The notes under the pieces were generated by a model, which searched no databases, was not told where the DNA came from, and saw nothing but the letters and a program-made list of their open reading frames with translations. Source: Chryseobacterium sp. (GTDB taxonomy: Bacteria; Bacteroidota; Bacteroidia; Flavobacteriales; Weeksellaceae). Taken from it: 19,395 nt of DNA. Positions 8,906 to 16,315 of this stretch are shown piece after piece (within the stretch, counting starts at the first letter, position 1; the number at the start of each line of letters is the position of its first letter). The stretch is taken from assembly GCA_003248755.1 (NCBI GenBank), contig QFQW01000069.1:1-19395 (forward strand), read 5' to 3'. The position numbers and the translations under genes were made by a program.

Positions 8906-8972
8906 ATTGATTATCATCGGATTTGCTTTCTTCGAAGAATTGATTTGGGAAGTTCTGGTTTGGAGAGAGCAT
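8242..8972 (-). pseudogene. IS3-family transposase (orfB), truncated and frameshifted
   Basis: Two minus-strand frames together give the DDE integrase core: NVTWSMDFMHDTL (first Asp), then IRVDNGPEFI (second Asp), then QPGKPTQNSLVERFNRT containing the catalytic Glu, and the C-terminal MWMYNNERPHSAL. The frames join near 8560-8575. The upstream frame reads MRLHFIIFSPEN and stops at TGG-TAG, whereas HYIQPGKPTQNS continues one frame over, equivalent to an extra 5 bp or a 1-bp loss. The N-terminal helix-turn-helix part and orfA are absent; the residues before about SMKLNLRSKRKKRLP come from flanking DNA. The element cannot make an active transposase. Confidence 0.85.
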
Positions 8973-9095
8973 TTCTCAATTCAATCATTCGAATTATCAA
9001 TGTCCTGGCAACAGTTTCTTATACCGCTATTGGTTGTTCCACAGTTGACGCATTATCTTTTGGAAGGCTTTATCTGGAAAAATCAGAAAAAATAA
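8904..9095 (+). pseudogene. C-terminal stub of an integral membrane protein cut by the IS remnant
   Basis: The plus-strand frame reads IIGFAFFEELIWEVLVWRE, then WQQFLIPLLVVPQLTHYLLEGFIWKNQKK and a stop. It has a coherent membrane-protein character, with hydrophobic stretches separated by an aromatic/His loop and a charged tail. The PQLTHYLLEGFIWK ending is reminiscent of C-termini of Flavobacteriia multi-pass membrane proteins, though I cannot name the family. Only a TTG (8907) is available as start and the upstream part is replaced by IS DNA, so it is a remnant. The stop lies 2 bp before the terminator hairpin, a normal gene end. It likely marks the pre-insertion chromosome. Confidence 0.5.
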
Positions 9096-9096
9096 A

Positions 9097-9126
9097 AAAC
9101 TCCCGAATAACCAATATCGGGAGTTT
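9097..9126 (-). terminator. Rho-independent terminator for the receptor genes
   Basis: A 10-bp perfect stem (AAACTCCCGA / TCGGGAGTTT) around a 10-nt loop. Read on the minus strand, the GC-rich stem is followed by TTTATTTTTTC, a good T tract, placed 35 bp after the stop of the receptor gene. On the plus strand the tail is weaker, but it could also end the membrane-protein stub. Confidence 0.85.
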
Positions 9127-9160
9127 CATTGAAAAATTTGATTTAATATATAATGAACGT

Positions 9161-11449
9161 TTATCTGGTGCGGTTTTTAATGTCTTTGTCTGCGCTGCTG
9201 ATATCTCTTATTTTCTGAACTTTTTTGTTCCCGAAATTATAAGTGATGCTGAAGTTCACACTTTGATTATATTGATTTTGATTGATGTAATTGTATTTTC
9301 CATCGGCTTGGGAATAATCGCTGATTTCTACTTTGTTGGTTTTCAGGATATCATAGATTTCCAAGGCAAATGTCCAGTCGTTCCAGACTTTTTTGATATT
9401 GGCATCCAGACTCATCAATGATTTAAGCTGTCCCAATTCGATTTGCTGGTTGTCAACATACCAATAGTTTACGCCAAGGAACCAAGTTTTCTTTTTGTCA
9501 AGTCGTACGGTATTATTCGTTTGAATCAACAAACTATTAGATTTGATTTTGTTCACATAATCCGGGAAAACATCGCCTGTAATTGGGTCGGTATTCAGGA
9601 AACCATTATTGATATTTCTCTGCATTCCGATATTGAAGTTGGTCGTCAGATATTGTTTGAAAAATGACTTCTGCATTCCTATCATTGCGGACATCTCCTG
9701 CTTATCTCCAAAATTGGTTCTGATGTATCTTAATTGGTCTTGACCAACTGTTCCGGTTGGAGAAACTGGAGCTCCAATCAAAGAAACCTGTGTGATGACA
9801 TCTTTTGTATAAGAGTGATTCAGAATCAAGAAATAAGAATTCTTGAACATATAAGTCAACTCATTAGTATAAACCGAAGCCGCTTTTACGAAAGGATTAT
9901 TCTGCGTATAATTCACATCTGTCAGGTAATTTTTAACTGGATTCAGTTCCCAGAAACTTGGTCTTCTCATTCTGCTGGAAAAGGCGTACGAGATGTTATT
10001 TTTATCATTAATGCCATAATTCAGACTGATGTAAGGCAGAAAGTTATTGTAATTTCTCTCGAATCTATTCAGTGAAGGATTTTCAGAATTATCGGATGTT
10101 CCGACACTTTTTGTGATTTCATATCTTGAACCAACTTTTGCAGAGAATTTGTCAGAGAATTTCTTTTCAAGCGTCAAATAAAATCCATAGATGTTTTCAT
10201 CGTAGATAAAATGATTGGGATTGAAAATTGGATTTTTAACAATCACATTCCCGGCATCATCATATTCTGCAAGATTATCATTTTCGTCGTAATATGAAGT
10301 AATGTTTTGCGTGTCGTTATCTGTTTTTGTCTTGTTGTAATTTCCGCCGACTGAAACGGTGAAATCATTTTTAAATTTCTTGATATAATCTCCTAAGAAA
10401 GAAAAGTTATTAATAACCTGAGGCGTGTTTTGTGTGATTTGTACTTGTAAACTATTTAAATTCTGAAACATATCAGACCTGAATGTTCTGTTGTCAGCAT
10501 TTTGAAAACGTTTGTAATGCAGATAAGCCGCATTCAAATTCAATTTACTTCCAAGAGTATCTGTTTTCAATTCGTAATTCAAGTTAAATGAGTTGTTGTA
10601 CGAACGGGAATTTTCAAGGTTTTTGGTGTAATTGTAAGTTGTGGATTCAATACCATTTTTTGGAGCAATTACCGTGTTGAATAAATTAGAAGTCGAACCA
10701 TAGCTTCTATTTGCCCAGGAGTTCCAAGTTAAAGCCAAATTGCTGTTGTCATTCAATTGATAATCAATGTTTAAATAGCCTCCAAGGTTTTTGTTTGGGT
10801 CGGTCACTCTACCTTCAGACTGATTGCTGGAAGTTGATGTTCCATTTTTCAAAATATAATATTGTTCCTGAATATTTTCGCTCGTATTGATATTAGAGCT
10901 GATTCCCAGCTTGTCTTTTCTATAATTAAGTGAAAGACTTGCATAAGAAGAGTTATAATAACTTTGGGAATTTCCCATTCTCATATTCCCGTTCAGTCCG
11001 TCGGTCATTTTTTTCTTCAGAACGATATTGATGATTCCGTCCGAAGATTCAACCTGATATTCACTTCCGGGAAGCGTAATCACTTCAATTTTCTGAATGT
11101 TTTCAGCCGGTGTATTTTTCAGGAATTGAGTTAATGACTCGGCATCCATATTGGTTTTTCTTCCGTTAATGAAAATCACAGCGTTGTTTTTTCCAATGAT
11201 TTTCAAAGTTTTGTCATCGGTTGAAGAAACCAATGGTGTTTGTTTCAGGATGTTGAAGGCGGTGTTTCCTTTAGCAACCGGCGAAGCGGCAACATCATAA
11301 ACAAAACGGTCACTTTGTTTTTTGAAGACTTGTTTTGTAAGTGTAACGGCTTCTATGTTTTTTGTCTCGGCAGAATCTTTTTTAGGCGTTTCCTGTGCAT
11401 AAATCAATCCTGAGAAAAATATGGCAGCGATGAGGGTCTTGGTTTTCAT
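9161..11449 (-). CDS. Outer-membrane beta-barrel receptor, TonB-dependent-receptor-like (paralogue 2)
   Basis: A 762-residue protein with a signal peptide ending LIYAQ (residues 1-19). A plug-like domain spans residues about 60-150 (FNILKQTPLVSS, VIFINGRKT, ENIQKIEVITLPGSEYQ, DGIINIVLKKK). A long beta-barrel region rich in N/S/T/Y alternation follows, including SYAFSSRMRRPSFWELNPV, and the C-terminus is the short barrel strand FSITYNFG plus a charged tail. This is the layout of OMP_b-brl_3 family proteins of Flavobacteriia. An N-terminal carboxypeptidase-like regulatory domain is lacking and no SusD partner is adjacent, so it is not a SusC. The ligand is unknown; iron or peptide uptake would be a guess. 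It is the second gene of the pair, 65 bp after its paralogue, so probably cotranscribed. Confidence 0.9.
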   Translation of the reverse strand: MKTKTLIAAIFFSGLIYAQETPKKDSAETKNIEAVTLTKQVFKKQSDRFVYDVAASPVAKGNTAFNILKQTPLVSSTDDKTLKIIGKNNAVIFINGRKTNMDAESLTQFLKNTPAENIQKIEVITLPGSEYQVESSDGIINIVLKKKMTDGLNGNMRMGNSQSYYNSSYASLSLNYRKDKLGISSNINTSENIQEQYYILKNGTSTSSNQSEGRVTDPNKNLGGYLNIDYQLNDNSNLALTWNSWANRSYGSTSNLFNTVIAPKNGIESTTYNYTKNLENSRSYNNSFNLNYELKTDTLGSKLNLNAAYLHYKRFQNADNRTFRSDMFQNLNSLQVQITQNTPQVINNFSFLGDYIKKFKNDFTVSVGGNYNKTKTDNDTQNITSYYDENDNLAEYDDAGNVIVKNPIFNPNHFIYDENIYGFYLTLEKKFSDKFSAKVGSRYEITKSVGTSDNSENPSLNRFERNYNNFLPYISLNYGINDKNNISYAFSSRMRRPSFWELNPVKNYLTDVNYTQNNPFVKAASVYTNELTYMFKNSYFLILNHSYTKDVITQVSLIGAPVSPTGTVGQDQLRYIRTNFGDKQEMSAMIGMQKSFFKQYLTTNFNIGMQRNINNGFLNTDPITGDVFPDYVNKIKSNSLLIQTNNTVRLDKKKTWFLGVNYWYVDNQQIELGQLKSLMSLDANIKKVWNDWTFALEIYDILKTNKVEISDYSQADGKYNYINQNQYNQSVNFSITYNFGNKKVQKIRDISSADKDIKNRTR

Positions 11450-11514
11450 TTTGAGAGTTTTAGGGTTTGAGAGTTATAGAGTTGGATGGTTTGGTGTTTA
11501 AGAGTTTTTTTTAA
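11450..11514 (-). repeat. Intergenic spacer with degenerate AACTCT repeats
   Basis: Read on the coding (minus) strand, this spacer holds at least four copies of ACTCT in A-rich context (AACTCTTAAAC, AACTCTATAACTCTCAAAC, AAACTCTCAAA) directly before the start of the second receptor gene. There is no TAnnTTTG box or convincing hairpin, so the two receptors probably share a transcript. The function of the repeat is unknown; it may be simple slippage-derived sequence. Confidence 0.5.
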
Positions 11515-13779
11515 TTAAGTTCTGGAGCGGATTGCATCATTAGCAGATTTCACTTCTCTGGCTTTTTTGAGCTTCTGATTTCCGAAGTTGTAAGTCACAT
11601 TCACATTGAATTCTCTTCTGTATTGGAAACTTCTCACATTGTTGAAGCTTCCGTTGGATTGTACAGTCCTGATGTCATCAATGTTTTGATTGAAAAGGTC
11701 ATTCACTTCTACCAGGAATGTGAAATTCCCCATTATTTTTTTGATATTCACATCGAAGCTTTGTTGTGTATGAAGCTTCCCGATTTCCATTTCTCTTGAT
11801 GGCATTATCCAGTAATTAATACCTAAATACCAATCTTTTTTTGCTGATAATCTTAGCATATTGTTAGCTTGGAAGAACATATTCAGCGTTTTTACATTAA
11901 TTGTATAAGGTTGTAAATCTTCTGTGTCTCCTGGTAATAGCTGTGAAGTTGGGTCTTTTGTTACCCCTCCGGATATTGTAGCATATTCAAAATTGGCAGA
12001 ATAATTAGTTGTCCAGATATCTCCGAACCAAGCTTTGTTCATTCCCAAAGTCAGTCCCAATTGTTTGTTGTTCCCGTAATTAGTTCTGATATATCTAAGG
12101 AATTTTGAGGTTACTTTTATTGGTTGTCCATCAGGTCCAAGTATAGGATTTCCGTTTTCGTCTCTTTGGATTTTTGTTTCAGTTCCCTGCAAAGGCAGTT
12201 GACCATAAGCATTTTCCGCAAAGTTGAAACTCACATTGGCATAGAAAGCATTCTTGTACATATAATTGATTTCCTGATTATAGTTCTTGGAAGCCTGCAT
12301 AAAAGGATTGTTCTGAATATAATTGGTTGGCGTAAAGTAAGTTCTGGAAGGGTTCAACTGTCCAAATCCTGGTCTTCTCACTCTGCTTGAAAAACTGTAG
12401 CTGATATTGTTGTTTTCATTAATAGCATAATTCAATGTAGCATAAGGCAATAGGTTGTTATAGTTTCTTTCAAAACCGATATCAGATTTTCCTACAACAT
12501 CACCAGAACTAATCGTAGCTTCTAGTCTTGTTCCTATTTTTCCGGTGAATTTTTCAGAAAATTTTCTCTCGTAAGTTGCATAAGCGCCAATGATATTTTC
12601 TTTATAAATGAAATGATTGGAAAGATTGGTATTATTAACGAAACTATTTCCTACGAAATCATCCTGTCTTGTATCACTGTCCGTATTGGTGAAATTGTAA
12701 CTCGCTCCTATAGCGAAAGTACTTTCATTTCTGAATTTCTTGATGTAATCTACGTTTGCCGCGTAATTGTTAATAATCTGAGGAACAGCTTGTTTAAATG
12801 CTCTATATTTGTTTTCATCATCAACTACAAAAGGGAATGTTTCACCAAGACTCACTTTGTCTCTGTTGAACCATAAGTAAGAGATATTAGAGGTTAATTT
12901 ACTTCCAAGTGTATCGGTTTTAATTTCGTAATTTAAGTTGAAATTATGATTTCTCGTTTGTGCATCTTCTTGATTTACAGTTTTGTTTGATAATATTCCA
13001 TTTTCATAATTCGTCATATCCAACACAGAACCGAAACTCTTGTTATATCGCATATTATAGCTGAATCCAAGATTCTGATTTTTATTGATTTCATAATCGA
13101 TATTGATACTTCCGCCGTAGTTTTTGTTGGGGTCGTCCATCGTTCCGTAAGAATCATTTCTGAAAGTTTCGTCACCATTGGAAAGTGTATATTTCTCTCT
13201 TTCTCTGTAACTTCCCATATTGAAATTGGAATTGAAAGACCACTTGTTTTGTCTGGCATTAAGGGCGATTCCTGACGAAGGATTGTTATAAAAACTTTGG
13301 CTGTTATTCATTTTCAAGGTTCCGTTGTAGCCATTGGTTTTGCTTTTTTTCATCACGATGTTGATGACACCTTCATTGGCTTCTACCTGAAACTCACTTC
13401 CGGGAACGGTTACCACTTCTATTCTCTGGATATTTTCAGACGGTGTATTTTTCAGCATTTCCGTAATTGCTTCTGCATCCATCAAGGTTTTCTTACCATT
13501 GATGTAAAAAACCACATTGGATTTTCCCATTATTTTGAAAGTCTTTCCATCAGTGCTGGACAACATTGGTGTCTGTTGCAAAAGATTGAATGAGTTCGTT
13601 CCTTTTGCAATGGGTGAGGAAGCAACATCATAAACAAATCGGTCGGATTTTTTCACGAAAACTTTTTTGCTAAGTTTCACTTCTTCTATAGTTTTTGTCT
13701 CTTCTGTTTTTTTCTGAGTCTGTTGCGCAGAAATCATTCCTGAGAAAAAAATAACTGCAATTAGGATTTTGGCTTTCAT
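11515..13779 (-). CDS. Outer-membrane beta-barrel receptor, TonB-dependent-receptor-like (paralogue 1)
   Basis: A 754-residue protein with a signal peptide ending GMISAQ. It is a clear paralogue of the downstream gene: both begin with KILIAVIFFSG- or KTLIAAIFFSG-type signals and share RFVYDVA-SP-AKG, then FxLLQQTP/FxILKQTP, then INGKKT/INGRKT and GSE(F/Y)QVE. They share barrel strands such as YAFSSRMRRP/YSFSSRVRRPGF-LNP and end in VTYNFGNQK. The plug-like domain spans about residues 55-150 and the barrel follows to the end. The family is OMP_b-brl_3; the ligand is unknown. The two proteins have diverged most in the extracellular-loop-like segments, which suggests different cargo. It is first in the pair and carries the only recognisable promoter. 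Confidence 0.9.
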   Translation of the reverse strand: MKAKILIAVIFFSGMISAQQTQKKTEETKTIEEVKLSKKVFVKKSDRFVYDVASSPIAKGTNSFNLLQQTPMLSSTDGKTFKIMGKSNVVFYINGKKTLMDAEAITEMLKNTPSENIQRIEVVTVPGSEFQVEANEGVINIVMKKSKTNGYNGTLKMNNSQSFYNNPSSGIALNARQNKWSFNSNFNMGSYREREKYTLSNGDETFRNDSYGTMDDPNKNYGGSINIDYEINKNQNLGFSYNMRYNKSFGSVLDMTNYENGILSNKTVNQEDAQTRNHNFNLNYEIKTDTLGSKLTSNISYLWFNRDKVSLGETFPFVVDDENKYRAFKQAVPQIINNYAANVDYIKKFRNESTFAIGASYNFTNTDSDTRQDDFVGNSFVNNTNLSNHFIYKENIIGAYATYERKFSEKFTGKIGTRLEATISSGDVVGKSDIGFERNYNNLLPYATLNYAINENNNISYSFSSRVRRPGFGQLNPSRTYFTPTNYIQNNPFMQASKNYNQEINYMYKNAFYANVSFNFAENAYGQLPLQGTETKIQRDENGNPILGPDGQPIKVTSKFLRYIRTNYGNNKQLGLTLGMNKAWFGDIWTTNYSANFEYATISGGVTKDPTSQLLPGDTEDLQPYTINVKTLNMFFQANNMLRLSAKKDWYLGINYWIMPSREMEIGKLHTQQSFDVNIKKIMGNFTFLVEVNDLFNQNIDDIRTVQSNGSFNNVRSFQYRREFNVNVTYNFGNQKLKKAREVKSANDAIRSRT

Positions 13780-13828
13780 AATACTTGATTTTAGTAAAGT
13801 AGTTTGTAGTTTCTAATATTTAACATTG

Positions 13829-13860
13829 CAAAGATATATATTAATTTAAGTATTATGCAA
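13829..13860 (-). promoter_or_regulatory. Bacteroidota-type promoter of the receptor pair
   Basis: On the minus strand, TATCTTTG (13829-13836) fits the TAnnTTTG -7 consensus of the Bacteroidota sigma factor. A TTG at 13858-13860 sits 21 bp upstream as the -33 element. The start codon of the first receptor lies about 50 bp downstream. The rest of the 13780-14121 intergenic region is very AT-rich and shows, besides this and the ldhA terminator, nothing I can assign. Confidence 0.65.
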
Positions 13861-13991
13861 TACAAAGTAGTAAATAAAATTGATTTATTGATTTAACAAC
13901 CTGATTATCAATTGTAAAAATTTTAATCGTATAAATGTAAGACAATCGATAACTGAAATTTGTTACATCCAAAATGGAATAAAAATGAAAA

Positions 13992-14018
13992 AAGCCACTG
14001 TAAAAATTACAATGGCTT
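13992..14018 (-). terminator. Hairpin terminator downstream of ldhA
   Basis: A 12-bp stem with one C-A mismatch (AAGCCACTGTAA / TTACAATGGCTT) and a 3-nt loop. Read on the minus strand it is followed by TTTTCATTTTTATT. It lies about 100 bp after the ldhA stop and before the receptor promoter, so it separates the two units. Confidence 0.75.
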
Positions 14019-14121
14019 CATTATCTGAAAGTTCAGATATAGAATTTTAAGGTTTTATTTTAAATTTTAATGCATAATTTATTTTTAAAAAATAACTTTT
14101 GTGCCTTTTATGGTTTTAATA

Positions 14122-15120
14122 TTAAATCAAAACAGCATTTGGATTTTCAAATTCATCATTCTTTTCGAAATGGGAAAGACTTGTCAGAGTAGAAGTCGCA
14201 ATCTGCTCAAGAGCCTCCTGAGTGAAGAAAGCCTGATGCGCAGTTACCAAAACATTCGGGAAACTCATCAGTCTTTGGATTGTGTCATCTTCGATAATCG
14301 TATGGGAAAGGTCCCGGAAAAATAATTTTTCTTCCTGTTCATAAACATCAATCCCGAGATAACCAATATGTTTGGATTTTAGTCCGTGGATTACGGCTTT
14401 TGTATCAATCAATCCACCTCGGCTGGTGTTGATAATCATTACATTTTGTTTCATTTTTTTGATAGAATTTTCATTGATCAGGTGATGTGTAGATTCCATC
14501 AATGGACAATGAAGTGAAACCACATCGGATTCTGAAAGTAATTGTTCCTGAGAAACATAATCGATTCCAAGATTTTTTAATTCCTGATTTTCTGTAATAT
14601 CAAAAGCTAAAACTTTTGCACCAAATCCTTTCGCAATTTTTGCAAAAGCGGCACCAATATTTCCCGTTCCAATCACACCGATTGTTTTTTGATAAAGATT
14701 AAAACCCATCAGTCCATTCAATGCAAAATTCTGTTCACGAACTCGGTTGTAAGCTTTGTGCGTTTTTCTGTTAAGCGTGAGGATCATTGCCATTGCGTGT
14801 TCCGCAACAGCTTCCGGAGAATACGCCGGAACTCTGGAAACTCTCAGACCAAGACGTTTTGCAGCTTCCAGATCTACATTGTTGAAACCTGCACAACGCA
14901 AAGCAATATATTTGACGCCTTTGCTTGCGAGTGATTCCAGAACTTCTGCATTCAGTTTATCATTCACAAAAGCACAAACCGCATCGGAATGGTCTATGAG
15001 ATTCAGAACGTGAGGTCCAAGATGTGTCTCAAAATAATCCAATTCAAAATTGAATTGCTGATTGGCTTTATCAAAAAATTCCTTGTCGTAAGGTTTTGAA
15101 GAGAAGAACGTGATTTTCAT
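14122..15120 (-). CDS. ldhA: D-lactate dehydrogenase (2-hydroxyacid dehydrogenase family)
   Basis: A 332-residue cytoplasmic NAD-dependent enzyme that interconverts pyruvate and D-lactate, a fermentative redox outlet. Visible features are RCAGFNNVD near residue 75 (substrate side) and the NAD-binding Rossmann motif GTGNIG at 151-156 with the acidic D174 region. The catalytic triad is Arg234 (NTSRGG), Glu263 (DVYEQEE) and His295 (TAHQAF). These positions match the E. coli LdhA triad (Arg235, Glu264, His296) to within one residue, and the length is the same class, so D-lactate is a better assignment than a generic hydroxyacid dehydrogenase. The ATG start fits the family N-terminus (MKITFFSSKPYD). 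It is the last gene of a minus-strand run after nadD and the DUF3817 gene, with a 55-bp gap. Confidence 0.93.
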   Translation of the reverse strand: MKITFFSSKPYDKEFFDKANQQFNFELDYFETHLGPHVLNLIDHSDAVCAFVNDKLNAEVLESLASKGVKYIALRCAGFNNVDLEAAKRLGLRVSRVPAYSPEAVAEHAMAMILTLNRKTHKAYNRVREQNFALNGLMGFNLYQKTIGVIGTGNIGAAFAKIAKGFGAKVLAFDITENQELKNLGIDYVSQEQLLSESDVVSLHCPLMESTHHLINENSIKKMKQNVMIINTSRGGLIDTKAVIHGLKSKHIGYLGIDVYEQEEKLFFRDLSHTIIEDDTIQRLMSFPNVLVTAHQAFFTQEALEQIATSTLTSLSHFEKNDEFENPNAVLI

Positions 15121-15175
15121 ATTTTAAAGTTATTAAGTTTAATTTCAACTAGAGAATTTTCCTCATTGATATTCA

Positions 15176-15517
15176 TCATTCATTGCGATTTTTCCAGGCT
15201 AATTTCTTATCAACCCAAATGGTTGCAAATGGAAAAAAAGCAGCACATAATGCAAAAATAGAATCCTCATCATCCCAATCGAAAATCTTTCTGACAGGCA
15301 GCAACAACAAAAGATACAACGTGAAAAACAGTCCGTGGATATTCCCAATGATAATAATGTAAATTGTAGGTAAAATCCCGTCTTTATCTTCTCTAATCCA
15401 ATACATAGCTGTGAAAAGCAAAAACCAGGAAACCGCTTCTGCAAGGCAAACTTGTTTAAACCATTTGATGAGTTTTTCTTCGGGATATTTGGAGAAGTAT
15501 TTTTCTATGATGTTCAT
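15176..15517 (-). CDS. DUF3817 small integral membrane protein
   Basis: A 113-residue protein with three predicted membrane spans: about residues 25-42 (AEAVSWFLLFTAMYW), 50-72 (TIYIIIIGNIHGLFFTLYLLLLL) and 85-103 (FALCAAFFPFATIWV). The order AEAVSW, then the G-N-I-H-G-xxF-xxY helix, then the FPFATIWVDKKL ending is the DUF3817 (YdzA-like) signature. Function is unknown across the family. It lies between nadD and ldhA on the same strand (48 and 55 bp gaps). A shorter overlapping frame from 15444 is a shadow. Confidence 0.85.
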   Translation of the reverse strand: MNIIEKYFSKYPEEKLIKWFKQVCLAEAVSWFLLFTAMYWIREDKDGILPTIYIIIIGNIHGLFFTLYLLLLLPVRKIFDWDDEDSIFALCAAFFPFATIWVDKKLAWKNRNE

Positions 15518-15522
15518 TATTG

Positions 15523-15530
15523 CAAAGATA
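15523..15530 (-). promoter_or_regulatory. Possible -7 box for the DUF3817 gene
   Basis: TATCTTTG on the minus strand matches TAnnTTTG exactly but lies only 5 bp before the ATG, so it would give a leaderless or nearly leaderless transcript. No TTG sits at the usual 18-21 bp spacing upstream (the nearest TTTG is only 12 bp away), so this is weak. Confidence 0.35.
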
Positions 15531-15565
15531 AAAGATAAGCAACAAAGGCCTAGACTGATATTTGT

Positions 15566-16180
15566 CTATTTATAAAAAGAAGAACCATCAAGATATTCAA
15601 AAACTTCCGGTGGTAACATTGGTCTCGTGTTTTTTCCTTCTTTAATCATATTTCTGATTTCCGTTGCAGAAAGTTCTATGATTGGCGCTTCGATTTGATG
15701 AATGTTTTCGTGTTGCGCAACTGTCAGTCTGAGGCTCTCGAAGACTTCATCTTTTTTCTCTTCACCTAAGATTCTAGGATAAACAATAATCTGATGATTT
15801 TTCAGAAGCAGCTCATAGTTTTTCCATTTGTGAAGACTTTTCAAATTATCTTCTCCCATTATGAGTGAAAAAGAATAATCTGGATGTTTTTCCTTTAGAT
15901 AGGTCAAAGTGTCAATGGTATAACTTGGTGTTGGCAAAGAAAACTCCACATTGGAAGCGCGCATTTTTGGATAATTTTTGATAGCCAACTGAACCATATC
16001 CAATCGGTTATGATCTTTCAATAACGACTTCTTATCCTTGAATGGATTCTGAGGACTCACAACAAACCACAATTCTTTCATGTCAGTATTTTCTAAAATA
16101 TAATTAGCCAAAATCAAATGACCAATATGAATAGGGTTGAATGATCCGAAAAATAATCCGATTTTTTTCTGGTTTTCCAA
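15566..16180 (-). CDS. nadD: Nicotinate-nucleotide adenylyltransferase
   Basis: A 204-residue cytoplasmic enzyme of NAD biosynthesis that transfers AMP from ATP to nicotinate mononucleotide. The nucleotidyltransferase signature G-S-F-N-P-I-H-I-G-H is at residues 12-21. The family's second motif appears as ELSATEIRNMI near residue 168 (usual form SSTxIR). The internal MGEDN and W-K-N-Y segments match NadD substrate-binding positions. Length is typical. The start is a TTG at 16178-16180: the frame upstream meets a TGA within four codons and offers no ATG, and the first internal Met is far inside the catalytic domain. The gene is divergent from the sensor kinase, and the 16181-16315 gap holds the shared control region. 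Confidence 0.93.
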   Translation of the reverse strand: MENQKKIGLFFGSFNPIHIGHLILANYILENTDMKELWFVVSPQNPFKDKKSLLKDHNRLDMVQLAIKNYPKMRASNVEFSLPTPSYTIDTLTYLKEKHPDYSFSLIMGEDNLKSLHKWKNYELLLKNHQIIVYPRILGEEKKDEVFESLRLTVAQHENIHQIEAPIIELSATEIRNMIKEGKNTRPMLPPEVFEYLDGSSFYK

Positions 16181-16233
16181 AGTGTTACTTCAATTTTAAG
16201 AACTCAAATTTAAAAAAATTAAAACGGAAATCG

Positions 16234-16265
16234 AATTCTAATTCAAACAGATTGTTTTCTCATTC
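16234..16265 (+). promoter_or_regulatory. Candidate LytTR operator upstream of the sensor kinase (direct repeats, 21-bp period)
   Basis: AATTCTAATTC at 16234-16244 is repeated imperfectly (TTTTCTCATTC, 8 of 11 identical) at 16255-16265, exactly 21 bp on. The same 15-mer AATTCTAATTCAAAC occurs before the surface-protein gene at 18986-19000. LytTR regulators such as AgrA and ComE bind two ~9-bp direct repeats about two helical turns apart. The repeat ends 6 bp before the -33 element of the kinase promoter, an activator-like position. It could also affect nadD, 54 bp away on the other strand. Confidence 0.55.
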
Positions 16266-16271
16266 TATGTG

Positions 16272-16300
16272 TTGTAATCAATTACTTATGATTATTTTTG
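16272..16300 (+). promoter_or_regulatory. Promoter of the sensor kinase/response regulator operon
   Basis: TTG (16272-16274), 18 bp, then TATTTTTG (16293-16300), matching the Bacteroidota TAnnTTTG -7 box. The -7 box ends 15 bp before the ATG at 16316, predicting a very short leader of roughly 8-10 nt. Confidence 0.65.
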
Positions 16301-16315
16301 CAGCAAACATGATTG

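Noticed and set aside
8852..9421. 189-codon plus-strand frame spanning the IS remnant and the end of the receptor gene
   Set aside because: It crosses the IS, the terminator hairpin and the antisense of a conserved receptor C-terminus. The neighbouring frame at 8904-9095 has the more protein-like sequence.
11450..11514. AACTCT repeats as a CRISPR array or separate promoter
   Set aside because: The repeat units are short and irregular with no spacers of constant length, no cas genes lie in the window, and no TAnnTTTG box is present.
16313..16315. TTG as start of the sensor kinase
   Set aside because: The next codon is ATG (16316), followed by a standard signal peptide beginning MRKILL, which is the better start.
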